A stretch of 24,296 nt of DNA, taken from positions 1 through 24,296 of the forward strand of contig JACUUS010000014.1 of assembly GCA_014859215.1 (NCBI GenBank), read 5' to 3'. The position numbers were made by a program, and so were the translations under genes. Source of the stretch: Dehalococcoidia bacterium. Lineage in GTDB: Bacteria > Chloroflexota > Dehalococcoidia > SZUA-161. Shown piece by piece: positions 7,548 to 16,060 of the stretch (its first letter is position 1; each line of letters begins with the position of its first letter). Below the pieces are notes generated by a model. It saw only the letters and a program-made list of their open reading frames with translations, was not told the origin of the DNA and made no database searches.

Positions 7548-8762
7548 CTATGACTGCAATGTAAAGGAGAATGTCGCGCCCTTGCCCGGTTCAGACTCAA
7601 CCCAGATCTGACCTCCATGAGCTTCTACCAGCCTGCGACAAACAAGGAGCCCAAGCCCGAAGCCGTGAATACTTCCCGTGCAGGGGTCTTGCAGGCGTCC
7701 AAAAGGCTCGAACAGCTTCGCCTGATCTTCGAAAGCAATCCCGATGCCCTGGTCTCTTACGCTCACCACTACATGTTCTTGCTTGATCTCAGCTGCGATG
7801 CGAATCTCCCCGCCGTCCGGCGAGTACTTAATCGCGTTCTCGAGCAGGTTGCACAGAATCCTCTCGACGCGCAGTTCATCAGCGGCAACCCCCACAGGCT
7901 TCTCCGGGAGCTGTGTAACGAATCTGTGCGATGATGACTGCCACTTCACTTTATCGATCGCGTTCTGCACCATCGTTTGAAGGCAGACGGGCTCAAGGCT
8001 CAGTTCCAGATGGTTTGCCTGAGCCCGGGAAAGCTCCAGGAAATTCCCCAGGAGATTGGACAGTCCTTCCGCTTCCGACGCGGCATCCTGCAGGAGCTGG
8101 TGCATCTCTTCTCCTGAAAGATGTTCCTGTTCAACGAGCGCGGTATTGACAGCGCCCATGATCACAGTCAACGGCGTACGCAGCTCATGGGCAACCAGCC
8201 CGATGAACTCGTCCTTGAACTGGTCTGTCCTCTTGGATTCGGTTACATCCCTGACTGAAAGCACCAGGCCTCTGGCCCGACCTGATCGGGTTTTGGCCGG
8301 AGTGACCGTCCAATCCCAGCAGACCTCGCCCCGCCAGGGCTGGTCTCTTAACGTATACGGCCTGGATCGGAATTCAGCAGGTTCGCCCTTGTCTCTTGCA
8401 TTTTCAAGGAGTGCCCTGCCCGATTTATCGGGAAAGAGTTCAAAGTAGCTGCGGCCGCTCAGTTCCTCGCTCGAATATCTCGAGATCTTCTCAAACGCGG
8501 TGTTGACTCTGACAAAACGGAAGCTGGCATCAAGATAGACCAGGCCTGCTGCGGCGTTATCCAGCATCGTGAAGAGTATCTCATTTTCGTTCTCAAGCTC
8601 GCGGCTCAAGGTCTGGAGGAACCGGGCCTCACGCTCCGGCTGCGAGATCAGTATCTCCTGGAAGTCGTCCTCTTCCAGCCCGGGCTCAGTTACAGTCATC
8701 TCTCCCGAATCGGACTTAATCCGAATTACCTTTGTTTCGGGATCTACGACGATCGTTGTCAT
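7548..8762 (-). CDS. Soluble PAS-domain sensor histidine kinase
   Basis: A 404-residue histidine kinase without membrane segments, so probably cytoplasmic. A short N-terminal beta-rich segment (1-35) is followed by a coiled stretch and one PAS domain (about 60-175) of the type with a conserved WDWTVTP strand. HisKA follows with phosphoacceptor His192 in VAHELRTPLT. The HATPase_c domain has the N box (NLLENAIKY, 305-313), G1 (DQGIGI, 337-342) and G2 (GFGLGL, 367-372), so it should be active. Its PAS domain resembles the fourth PAS of the kinase at 12921-15425, indicating shared ancestry. ATG 8762 has GGGAGGG upstream. No response regulator is adjacent, and the signal is unknown. A 187-bp gap without recognisable features separates it from the glycosyltransferase gene downstream. 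Confidence 0.92.
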   Translation of the reverse strand: MTTIVVDPETKVIRIKSDSGEMTVTEPGLEEDDFQEILISQPEREARFLQTLSRELENENEILFTMLDNAAAGLVYLDASFRFVRVNTAFEKISRYSSEELSGRSYFELFPDKSGRALLENARDKGEPAEFRSRPYTLRDQPWRGEVCWDWTVTPAKTRSGRARGLVLSVRDVTESKRTDQFKDEFIGLVAHELRTPLTVIMGAVNTALVEQEHLSGEEMHQLLQDAASEAEGLSNLLGNFLELSRAQANHLELSLEPVCLQTMVQNAIDKVKWQSSSHRFVTQLPEKPVGVAADELRVERILCNLLENAIKYSPDGGEIRIAAEIKQEHVVVSVRDQGIGIAFEDQAKLFEPFGRLQDPCTGSIHGFGLGLLVCRRLVEAHGGQIWVESEPGKGATFSFTLQS

Positions 8763-8874
8763 TTCCTGAGACCCTCCCGGTGCCCCGCCGGTAAATATAT
8801 ATCGCCTCTACTCTGGTGATGCGCAGTACTATCTTCCCGTTAACCGGGGAATTTCACCTCAGTGAGCTGCTCGC

Positions 8875-9309
8875 TCACGCCATGGCTGGTTCTGGAGATT
8901 TTGGCTTGATTGTTCTGGTGAAAACGAGGGAGGCCAGGGGAAGGCTCTCCTGAGCGAGGTCGTCTACTGTGAAGAGTCCGACCAGTTTTGCCCTCTGGAC
9001 GACCGGCAAGACTCTGAGCCCGCTATTCACCATGGTTCGGGCGGCATCGAGGATTTCGTCATCCGGTGAGATTACCGGCTGGTGATTGGACATGAGGTTC
9101 CTGGCATGTTCTCGCTTCGGATTGAGAGCATTGGCCACCGTGCCCGTAATGATGTCTCTCTCGGTAATGATTCCCATGAACTTGCCATTATTGCAGACGG
9201 CGATAACCCCGTCCTTGCAGTTTGCCATCTTCTGCGCCACTTCAATGACAGGTGCGGAGGGGGCGACTGAAGCAAACTCCCTGCTCATGATATCTCCCAC
9301 CTTCACCAT
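8875..9309 (-). CDS. Two-CBS-domain protein
   Basis: A 144-residue protein made of two tandem CBS domains (about 1-60 and 68-122), which together form a Bateman module. Typical strands are GDIMSREFASVAPSAPV, GIITERDII and GLFTVDDLA. Such modules bind adenine nucleotides or similar ligands and work as energy or redox sensors; there is no fused effector domain here. The start is ATG 9309 with a perfect anti-16S match, AAGGAGGTGA (9314-9323), implying high translation. A short hairpin (GTGAGC/GCTCAC, 8862-8878) overlaps the stop codon and lacks a U-run. It lies between two signalling units, with its own upstream regulatory region and a terminator separating it from the regulator gene upstream. 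Confidence 0.93.
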   Translation of the reverse strand: MVKVGDIMSREFASVAPSAPVIEVAQKMANCKDGVIAVCNNGKFMGIITERDIITGTVANALNPKREHARNLMSNHQPVISPDDEILDAARTMVNSGLRVLPVVQRAKLVGLFTVDDLAQESLPLASLVFTRTIKPKSPEPAMA

Positions 9310-9355
9310 GTGGTCACCTCCTTGGTGCTGTCTCCCCTTGAGGTTTAGTAGGGCT

Positions 9356-9426
9356 ATTATGGCAGGTTGGTCTGAAGTGAGGCTATCAGTAAAACCACGT
9401 AATTAGTCTTCAAAAAGTACGTAATT
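9356..9426 (-). promoter_or_regulatory. Putative promoter and paired upstream sites for the CBS gene
   Basis: On the minus strand a -10-like CATAAT lies at 9356-9361 with no good -35. Upstream are two copies of ACGTAATT (plus-strand 9397-9404 and 9419-9426) spaced 22 bp apart, about two helical turns. Each is part of a longer match (AATTACGT followed by two bases and TTTT on the minus strand). With a start near 9349, the sites would centre near -52 and -74, where activators bind. TACGTA-like sites are typical of LuxR/FixJ-family regulators, and such a regulator is encoded next door. The binding partner is an inference. Confidence 0.4.
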
Positions 9427-9432
9427 GACGGT

Positions 9433-9459
9433 AGGAAAGAAGGCGGAAATTCGTCCGCC
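9433..9459 (-). terminator. Rho-independent terminator of the signalling operon
   Basis: Just downstream of the response-regulator stop on the minus strand is the stem GGCGGA-cgaatt-TCCGCC (9442-9459), followed by the pyrimidine-rich TTCTTTCC. Position and structure fit an intrinsic terminator ending the four-gene kinase/regulator operon. The stem is short (6 bp) and the U-tract is interrupted. Confidence 0.55.
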
Positions 9460-9486
9460 CGAAATGCGGGGATTGAGGGTGCCTGG

Positions 9487-10137
9487 CTAATCTTCAGCGG
9501 GGAGGATGCCGCGGCGTATGGCATAACGGAGCAACTGGTTCTGTGTCCGGAGCCCGAGCTTGTGCATCATGTTTGCCCGGTGAGTCTCGATGGTTCTCGG
9601 GCTTACCTGCAAACGCGAGGCAATTTCGGTGCTGGTCGAGCCCTGGGCGGCGAGGTGGAGGACTTCGCGCTCCCTGGTCGTCAGCGTATCGTAAGGATCA
9701 ATCTCGGCCGACTCTGTCCGCTGAAGGTACGATTCTATCGCGCGTTCTGAGAGGGGCGAACTCAGGTAATGATGTCCCGTCACAGCGGAATGTATTGCAT
9801 TCACAAGGTCGGAGGAAGTCGAGTCCTTGAGGACATATGCCTTTGCCCCGGCTCTGAGAGCTTCAAGTACGTATGCCTCGTTGCCGTGCATCGACAGGAT
9901 CACGACACTGGTGGACGGGGCGCGCTTTGTCACCTGGCGCGTAACCTCGAGGCCGTTCATGCCGTCCATCATGAGGTCAAGGACCAGTACGTCCGGCTGC
10001 AAGTTCTCGGTGATGCGGGCTGCCTCCAGCCCGTCGGCGGCTTCGCCGATGATCCGGAGGTCTGCCTGTGCTTCGAGCAAAGCACGCAGTCCCTGCCTTA
10101 CGACATGGTGGTCATCTGCCAAGACTATGGATATCAT
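9487..10137 (-). CDS. NarL/FixJ-family response regulator with LuxR-type HTH
   Basis: A 216-residue response regulator. The receiver (1-120) has the acidic pair Asp8/Asp9, phosphoacceptor Asp54 in VLVLDLMM, Ser82 and Lys104 in YVLKD. A linker leads to a LuxR/GerE-type HTH (about 150-210) with LTTREREVLHLAAQG and VSPRTIETHRANMMHKLGL. It is therefore a DNA-binding transcription factor activated by phosphorylation. The start overlaps the 3' end of the upstream kinase by 26 bp, implying translational coupling, and that HisKA_3 kinase is its likely partner. It is a paralogue of the regulator at 22858-23316, which lacks the HTH. Confidence 0.95.
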   Translation of the reverse strand: MISIVLADDHHVVRQGLRALLEAQADLRIIGEAADGLEAARITENLQPDVLVLDLMMDGMNGLEVTRQVTKRAPSTSVVILSMHGNEAYVLEALRAGAKAYVLKDSTSSDLVNAIHSAVTGHHYLSSPLSERAIESYLQRTESAEIDPYDTLTTREREVLHLAAQGSTSTEIASRLQVSPRTIETHRANMMHKLGLRTQNQLLRYAIRRGILPAED

Positions 10138-12454
10138 GGTCTATCCTCATACCTTCTTCACAAATTCTGCACAGCGGCAACTCCGCGACGAGGCGGACTC
10201 CCTTACCGGGAGAAGAGTCTATGGTGAGTTTACCTCCAGTCTGGAATGCCCGCTCGCGCATCCCGCTGAGGCCCAGAGACCTGCCCGACAGCGCCTCTCG
10301 AACATCGAATCCTATACCTTTGTCTTCGACTACTACGGCAAGGACCTCCTGATCGCTCCAGGCACGCACCATGACTTCATCGACATGGGCATAGCGAGCG
10401 ACATTGGTCAACGCTTCCTGCACTATCCGGTAAGCGGCAGTGCTGATGTCCGGGGGAAAAACCATGTTGAGTCCTGCATGCTCGAACTCCACACGCACCT
10501 GGGTCTGGTCTGTGTACCGCTCAAACAGCCACAACAGGGCAGGAAGCAGGCCCAGGTCATCAAGCATACTGGGACGCAGGTCCAGGGAAAGGTCCCTTAC
10601 GCGCTTCATCAACTCATTAACTACCGCCAGGGCGTTTATGGAGGCGCTCTGTATATCCTCGCCGCTTCCGTAGAGCGATCTCTCCAGGGAAAGCTTGAGC
10701 GCGGTCAGTGATTGTCCTATCTGATCGTGGAGTTCATGGGCTATGGACCGGCGTTCCGTCTCCTGCGCATCTACTACCCGATTTGAAAGCGCGCGTAGTT
10801 CGCTTTCAGCCTGTTTGCGTTCGGTTATATCCAGGCCGGCACCGATTACGCCGATTATTTCTCCCTTTATATCGCGCAGCGGCTCGATGTGGCAGTGGAA
10901 CGTCCTCCCGGCCATGTCTGATTCGATAGATATGGCTTTCCCTGACAGGCCCTGTTTGTGGGCGGTGACCATGGGATATGCCGGTTCACGCTTCAGCCCG
11001 TAGTCCAGGAGGTCCATTCCTACTAGCCTGTTGGGCGCCTGGTTCAGCGCAGCAAGACCGGTACCCAGGACGGATGTTACCTTCAGCTCTCGGTCAGTAG
11101 TCCACAGGATACACGGCATCTGATCGAGAAGGAGTCTCAGGGCCGATTCGCTGCGTCGCAGGGCTTCCTGGGCCTGCTTGTGGTCGAGTATCTCTCTGGC
11201 CAGTTCCTGGTTGGTTCTTTCCAGGTCCAGGGTACGCTCCCTGACTCTTTCTTCAAGCTCATCCCTCGCTCTGGTCAACTCTATTTCCGCGTTCTTGCGG
11301 AGCGTTATATCGGTAACCATGACCAGGCTCGAGATATGATTGCCGTCACGGTCCAGAACGGGGCTGGCGTTGATAATCGCCCACCCCTGGGAACCATCCG
11401 GGCGTAGATAACTGAGCTCGTATTGACCGCTCAGCCCTCTCTTTCGTTCTTCCAGCCTGGACCGAACTCGTCCGATCTCCCCGGGGATCAGCTCAAGTAC
11501 CCGACGGCCGGTCAACTCATCCCGGGAGTAACCTGAGATCTGGGACATCTTCCTGTTGGCGAAAGTGATCGCACCGCGGGCGATGTCAGCGATGATCACT
11601 CCTTCGTTTGCCGTCTCAATGATCCGCCTGTACTTCTCCTCGCTTTCAGCGAGAGCCTCTTCTGCTTTCTTCCGTTCGGTGATGTCCGTGATGAATCCTT
11701 CAATGCCCTGGAGTTCGCCGTCGGAGGAAAAGACGCCCGATCCCTTATCCCAGACCCACTTATCGTCGCCGTGCGCACAGCGTATCCGGTACTCGACCTC
11801 AAATGGACGTTTCTCAACCAGGGCTGTCTGTATACTGTTGTAGACCAGCTCCCGGTCATCCTCATGCACCAGGGACATAAACGCAGTCCGGTTCCCGCCT
11901 GTCAGGTCGACCGGCCTGTAGCCGGTCAAATCCTGGGCTCCGCCGCTTACGAAATTCATGGTCCTGTCTGGGTCATTATCGCCGCGATAAGCCATACCTG
12001 GAAGGTGACTCATGAGTGTGAACAGGACCCGCCGAAATTCCTGCAAACGGGCTTCTGTCTCGGCGAGCACCCTCTCGCTGTTGAGCTCCCGGCAGGCGCG
12101 GCCCACGACCTGGGGAAGAACCTCGAGAAAACGCGAGTCCTTCACCACGTAGTCCATCGCCCCGAGTTTCATCATCTGCACCGCAATTTTCTCGTCGCCG
12201 TGTCCGGTCATTATGATGAACGGAACAGGGCGGCCACCTTTGCTAAGAGTCTCCATGACATCCTGTGCTGTCATATCGGGCAGCTTGTAGTCCAGCAGCA
12301 GGAGGCAGTCGGGGTCCTTCTTTGCCTCCAGTATAGCTTGTGAACCGAGCAAGACGCACCTGGGCTGGAAGCCTGACCTTTCCAGGTTTCTGCTGATGAG
12401 TTGGAGAAGACCGGGGTCGTCTTCTACCACTATAATATTCTTGTTACCGACCAT
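10112..12454 (-). CDS. REC-PAS-PAS-PAS sensor histidine kinase (HisKA_3, NarL-type)
   Basis: A 780-residue soluble kinase. An N-terminal receiver (1-120; Asp11-13, phosphoacceptor Asp55 in LLLLDYKLPD, Lys105) is followed by three PAS domains (about 135-262, 268-390 and 432-552), the second and third joined by a coiled coil (about 390-432). HisKA_3 follows with phosphoacceptor His576 in AHELHDQIGQ, then HATPase_c (DKGIGF at about 711-716). A receiver at the front of a NarL-type kinase suggests its activity is gated by another kinase, plausibly the one at 12921-15425. It overlaps the upstream receiver gene by 11 bp and the downstream NarL-type regulator by 26 bp. Domain calls are firm; the wiring is inference. 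Confidence 0.94.
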   Translation of the reverse strand: MVGNKNIIVVEDDPGLLQLISRNLERSGFQPRCVLLGSQAILEAKKDPDCLLLLDYKLPDMTAQDVMETLSKGGRPVPFIIMTGHGDEKIAVQMMKLGAMDYVVKDSRFLEVLPQVVGRACRELNSERVLAETEARLQEFRRVLFTLMSHLPGMAYRGDNDPDRTMNFVSGGAQDLTGYRPVDLTGGNRTAFMSLVHEDDRELVYNSIQTALVEKRPFEVEYRIRCAHGDDKWVWDKGSGVFSSDGELQGIEGFITDITERKKAEEALAESEEKYRRIIETANEGVIIADIARGAITFANRKMSQISGYSRDELTGRRVLELIPGEIGRVRSRLEERKRGLSGQYELSYLRPDGSQGWAIINASPVLDRDGNHISSLVMVTDITLRKNAEIELTRARDELEERVRERTLDLERTNQELAREILDHKQAQEALRRSESALRLLLDQMPCILWTTDRELKVTSVLGTGLAALNQAPNRLVGMDLLDYGLKREPAYPMVTAHKQGLSGKAISIESDMAGRTFHCHIEPLRDIKGEIIGVIGAGLDITERKQAESELRALSNRVVDAQETERRSIAHELHDQIGQSLTALKLSLERSLYGSGEDIQSASINALAVVNELMKRVRDLSLDLRPSMLDDLGLLPALLWLFERYTDQTQVRVEFEHAGLNMVFPPDISTAAYRIVQEALTNVARYAHVDEVMVRAWSDQEVLAVVVEDKGIGFDVREALSGRSLGLSGMRERAFQTGGKLTIDSSPGKGVRLVAELPLCRICEEGMRIDHDIHSLGR

Positions 12455-12902
12455 TCGTACGCCTTCTTCTCACCGGCGGAATCTCCGCCGCGGTCAGGTA
12501 GAGTCCGATCTTGCGGACCGCCTCTCCATAGTGTTTTGGATCCACGGGTTTTACCATGTACGAGCTACATCCGAGATTATAACAAAGATCAATTACTTCC
12601 GGGTCATCCGTTGAGGACAGCATGACTACCGGAACTCGTTTCAAGTCGGGGTGGCTCTTGATTTGCCTGAGTACCTCGATACCGTTGACCCTGGGCATCA
12701 TGAGGTCCAGCAGCACCAGGTAAGGAGTATCCTCCTCCAACCTGGAGCGAGGTTCTCGCTCGAACAGAAAATCGAGGAGTTGCTCACCGTCCCTGAAGAC
12801 CATTGTCGGGTTATTGATGCCTGCCCTTTTCATGCTTTTGCATGTGAGAGCGGCATGTCCTTCGTCATCGTCCGCAACTAGTATGACCACGTCCTGGTGC
12901 AT
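12444..12902 (-). CDS. Stand-alone receiver-domain response regulator
   Basis: A 152-residue single-domain regulator of the Rcp1-like group usually found beside phytochrome-like or multi-PAS kinases. Asp11-13 form the acidic pocket, phosphoacceptor Asp66 lies in LVLLDLMMPRVNG, Ser96 is the switch residue and Lys118 lies in YMVKPVD. There is no output domain, so it acts by protein contact or as a phosphate shuttle. I chose ATG 12902 rather than the in-frame TTG at 12920: AAGGAG (12913-12918) is nine bases upstream of this ATG and would lie inside the coding region if TTG were used. It sits between two kinases, overlapping the downstream one by 11 bp. Confidence 0.93.
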   Translation of the reverse strand: MHQDVVILVADDDEGHAALTCKSMKRAGINNPTMVFRDGEQLLDFLFEREPRSRLEEDTPYLVLLDLMMPRVNGIEVLRQIKSHPDLKRVPVVMLSSTDDPEVIDLCYNLGCSSYMVKPVDPKHYGEAVRKIGLYLTAAEIPPVRRRRTNGR

Positions 12903-12920
12903 TATACCGTGCTCCTTCAA

Positions 12921-15425
12921 TTATGTGGGAAGGGAGACATAGAACCTGCTTCCAGTCCCCCTGCATGATTCGACCCATACTCTCCCCGCATGCAAGGCGG
13001 CAAACTTGCTAACGATTACCAGGCCCAGGCCTTCCCCCTGAGCCGCATCGGGATCAAAACGCTGAAACATCTGGAACAATTTCGGCCTATTCTGCTCACT
13101 GATGCCGACCCCATTGTCCTCTACGCAGTACGTGGAATGTCCGCCGCCGGTGCTTCCATTTATGGTAATCCGGGCGGGTCTGCCGGGGTCCCGGTACTTG
13201 AGCGCATTGTCCAGCAGATTTGAGAAGATCTGGAACACTTGATCGTGGTCCCCGCGGCATGGAGGGAGGTCCTCAATAACAACGGCAGCCCCCGCTTCGC
13301 TTATGCTGTATTCAAACCCCTTTCTCACTTCTGAGATCAGGTCATTCATATCGAGAACATTGATATTCGGGACCGACTTTCCGGCGCGGGAGACCCTCAG
13401 CAGAGCCGAGAGCAGGGAGTCCATCTTGGTCACGCTTGAATCGATATGGGTCAGCGCTTCTGGGAAATGTTCGGTCAGAATAGGAGCCAGCTTTTCCTTG
13501 GCCTCGGGACTGAGTCCACATTCCTGCAGAACGCCGAGCAGGTCGCTGGTAGAATACTCGAGTTCCCTGGCGAATCCTCGCACATTGACAAGGGGTGAGC
13601 GGAGATCGTGAGAGGCAACATATATTACCTGCTCCAGTTCCTGGTTCTTCCTAACAAGCTCCGCATTTAGCTGCTTGATCTCTTCGGCGGAATTCACGCG
13701 GTCGGTCACATCGAGGACTGAGAGTACCAGCGCTTCCACCTGGCCTTCATCGCCTTTAACGGGTATGAGTGTCCAGTCCCAGTAACCGGGCTCTTTCCAC
13801 GGCTTGTCCCTGCATTGGAAAGGAGCGGCATGAAATTCGACAGCCTGACCCTCGTCTCTAACCCGCTCGAACATGGGCCGGTTTTCATCGTTGTCAAATA
13901 CGTCGAAGAGGTTCCGGCCAATGAGTTCCTCGCGGGTATGGCTGGTCGAAGCTGCGTATGCCGAGTTCGCCCGGATGAATCTGAACCTGGTATCGAGGAG
14001 CGCAAGCTTCGTCCAGGTGTTCTCCATGATCGTTTCAAGGAAATCTTTCTCAGCTCTTAAATTCAGAGCAAGTTTCTCGGCCTGTTTACGCTGCCTGTCA
14101 ACCTCCTGTAACAGGCGCTGGCGAGCTACCTCCATCTGCTTTCGCTCCGTAACGTCGTAAGCAAGACATATCAGTTCGGGCGGGGCGCTGTTCGGAATCC
14201 TGGCGATGGAGTAGCTTATGTCTATCAAAGTACTGTCGCTTTTTCGAAAGGAGTATGTGCCCTGGAAGACGCCTTCACCAGCCATGCTCGCCGCAAAAAG
14301 GCGCAAGAATTTGGCGGTGTCTTCAGGCCGGTCGTAGAAGAACGTTATGTCTTTTCCTGTCAACTCTTTCGGAGAGTACCCGTACATCGACCGCACGATA
14401 TCGTTGCACCAGGTGATCACTCCGTCCCTGAGTTTGAATACGGCGTGGGGAAGGTTTCTGACCAGCGCGGCATAGTGCTGCTCGGAATCCCGGAGTTCCT
14501 GTTCAGCCCTTTTTCTCTTCGTAATGTCCTCTATCGCCAGCAGGATCAGCCTCCGCTTGTCGCCATCGCGAAACAGCTGCCGGGCATTGAGAAGCAATGA
14601 ACGGGGTCCGGAGAGGAACCGGTGCTCGACCTCCAGGTTTTCAGTTGAAGTGTTCTTGAATAGAACATCCCACAGCAGCTGCCTTAAAGTCGGGATATCC
14701 CAGCCTTTGTCCTGGAGATCGAATATTGTCTGCCCTTCCGCCTCGCCCCTGGAGATTTCAAAAGTGGAGCAGAATGCGCGGTTGGCTAAGACCACCGTCA
14801 GTTCGTCATCCAGCACCACGAGCGGCTCATGCATGGTCTCGACAATGCTCTCGGCGAACTGGCGCGATTCCTCGGCGGCCAGTTCAGCCTGCTTGCGCAC
14901 CGAGATATCGACTAGAGCAGTCCGCCACTGGACTGTGCTTTTATCGAACGACAGGCTGAGCAGGCTGGCGAAAAAGCGCGCTCCATCTCTATTCACCATC
15001 TGGATTTCGCAGGTCCTGGTGCTGGAAGTCTCCAGGACTTCCGTTTTATGGGCGTGAAACAGTCCCTGGAACTCGGGAACCAAAAAGTCGGTGAACTTGC
15101 TGCCGATGAGCTTGCGGCGAGGAACTCCGAGCATGGAGCTGCCGGTCAGGTTGACATCGAGGATGACATCGCCTTTGCCAAGGGTGAAGTAACCTACCGG
15201 CGCGAAATCATACAGATTGACGTACCTGTCGCGTGATGCTTCCAACTCGAGATAGACGCACCGGAGTGCTTCATCCGCAATTTCCAGTTCAGCCTTGTTC
15301 AATACGTGACCCCGCACAGAGGAGCCGGCACTTCCCTCGACATTCGGATTCGCAGCCGGAATTCCAGAAGCTCGATCGCAGGCGGTTCGGTTTTTCCGGG
15401 GCCGTGAATAGGTCAGCTTTCTCAC
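12921..15425 (-). CDS. Multi-PAS sensor histidine kinase (four PAS domains)
   Basis: An 834-residue soluble kinase. Four PAS domains lie at about 65-178, 188-305, 312-428 and 462-577. A coiled coil (about 578-600) leads to HisKA with phosphoacceptor His606 in YVASHDLRSPL, the variant typical of phytochrome-like kinases. The catalytic domain has the N box (SNLLDNALKY, 735-744), G1 (DNGVGI, 770-775) and G2 (GEGLGL, 797-802). The fourth PAS contains YWDWTLIPVK and is a close relative of the PAS in the kinase at 7548-8762. The start is GTG 15425 with a CGGAGG Shine-Dalgarno upstream. It is the first gene of the operon; the stand-alone receiver begins 18 bp after its stop. No cofactor-binding Cys or His in the PAS domains stands out, so signals are unknown. 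Confidence 0.94.
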   Translation of the reverse strand: MRKLTYSRPRKNRTACDRASGIPAANPNVEGSAGSSVRGHVLNKAELEIADEALRCVYLELEASRDRYVNLYDFAPVGYFTLGKGDVILDVNLTGSSMLGVPRRKLIGSKFTDFLVPEFQGLFHAHKTEVLETSSTRTCEIQMVNRDGARFFASLLSLSFDKSTVQWRTALVDISVRKQAELAAEESRQFAESIVETMHEPLVVLDDELTVVLANRAFCSTFEISRGEAEGQTIFDLQDKGWDIPTLRQLLWDVLFKNTSTENLEVEHRFLSGPRSLLLNARQLFRDGDKRRLILLAIEDITKRKRAEQELRDSEQHYAALVRNLPHAVFKLRDGVITWCNDIVRSMYGYSPKELTGKDITFFYDRPEDTAKFLRLFAASMAGEGVFQGTYSFRKSDSTLIDISYSIARIPNSAPPELICLAYDVTERKQMEVARQRLLQEVDRQRKQAEKLALNLRAEKDFLETIMENTWTKLALLDTRFRFIRANSAYAASTSHTREELIGRNLFDVFDNDENRPMFERVRDEGQAVEFHAAPFQCRDKPWKEPGYWDWTLIPVKGDEGQVEALVLSVLDVTDRVNSAEEIKQLNAELVRKNQELEQVIYVASHDLRSPLVNVRGFARELEYSTSDLLGVLQECGLSPEAKEKLAPILTEHFPEALTHIDSSVTKMDSLLSALLRVSRAGKSVPNINVLDMNDLISEVRKGFEYSISEAGAAVVIEDLPPCRGDHDQVFQIFSNLLDNALKYRDPGRPARITINGSTGGGHSTYCVEDNGVGISEQNRPKLFQMFQRFDPDAAQGEGLGLVIVSKFAALHAGRVWVESCRGTGSRFYVSLPT

Positions 15426-16060
15426 CGGCTTGCCTCCGGCGAGATATAGTTAGCTGGCTGAGGCGAGTGTTCCAAAACCTGAGACCGCCTGCTGTGGCCG
15501 ATCCGCACGGCAAAGTCCCGGGGTTCCGCTCCGGCAATCGCCGCGTCCGGCCTCGGTGCACGACAGGGTTTTGACGACCGGGAAGTCTTCGTTCCTGACA
15601 CCCGATGGGGTCCGGGTGTTCTCATTCTCAGGTCGGGGTCTCTGGCTTCTGTTCTTCCGCTATGCTTTGCTGCTATCGCCATCGCCTCTCACCTGTCAAA
15701 CGGTATGGGCGCAAATTCTGTGAAAGGAAGGGCTGGGCACCGGCGGCTGCTGCACAGTGTATCCCGGGGCCACCCTCTGTGCCCGCAGAGGGATGGCTGT
15801 ACCCTGGAACTTTCAGCCTACTATTCCCGACAATGCTTGTCAATCTTACATCAGCTACAGGTCATGCGCGATTTTCCAGGAAAAGTTGAACGTGCGACAT
15901 GCTCTCTGGATCGTGTGCGATATGTTGCTTTTTCAGGGTCGGAATCTGGCCTGGTGGTGCGGCTGCAAGAGCAGGAATGCGCGTCGCGCGGCCGTTCGGC
16001 CCGCGATGCGCACAACGCGTTAGCCGGGGAGCACTGCAAACTTGCTGGCTTCGGGACCAT
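15426..16060. other. 635-bp noncoding stretch with strong hairpins
   Basis: No reading frame here resembles a known protein, although short open frames exist on both strands. It holds several stable inverted repeats: ACACCCG/CGGGTGT (15598-15619), an 11-bp stem with one bulge (15769-15797; core CCCTCTG/CAGAGGG), and a 15-bp stem at 15978-16012 listed separately. The segment should contain the promoter of the multi-PAS kinase operon, but I found no convincing -35/-10 pair. It may encode a structured RNA; no known family could be assigned by eye. Confidence 0.45.
15965..16012 (-). terminator. Long hairpin, probable terminator of the hsp20-thiamine-binding operon
   Basis: About 49 bp after the stop of the thiamine-binding protein gene on the minus strand is a long stem-loop: TGCGC, a G.U pair, TCGCG, a bulged C and GGCC pairing around a four-base GTTC loop (15978-16012). 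On the minus strand it is followed by the pyrimidine-rich TTCCTGCTCTTGC. The stem is strong but the U-tract is poor, so it may be a terminator or a 3'-end stabiliser. Confidence 0.5.

Noticed and set aside
9827..10711. 294-residue plus-strand open frame
   Set aside because: It is antisense to a regulator and a kinase with clear catalytic motifs.
15506..15526. CAAAGTCCCGGGGTT resembling part of a c-di-GMP-I (GEMM) riboswitch
   Set aside because: The first conserved arm with its GNRA hairpin is missing upstream and no suitable downstream gene lies on the plus strand; a covariance-model search would settle it.
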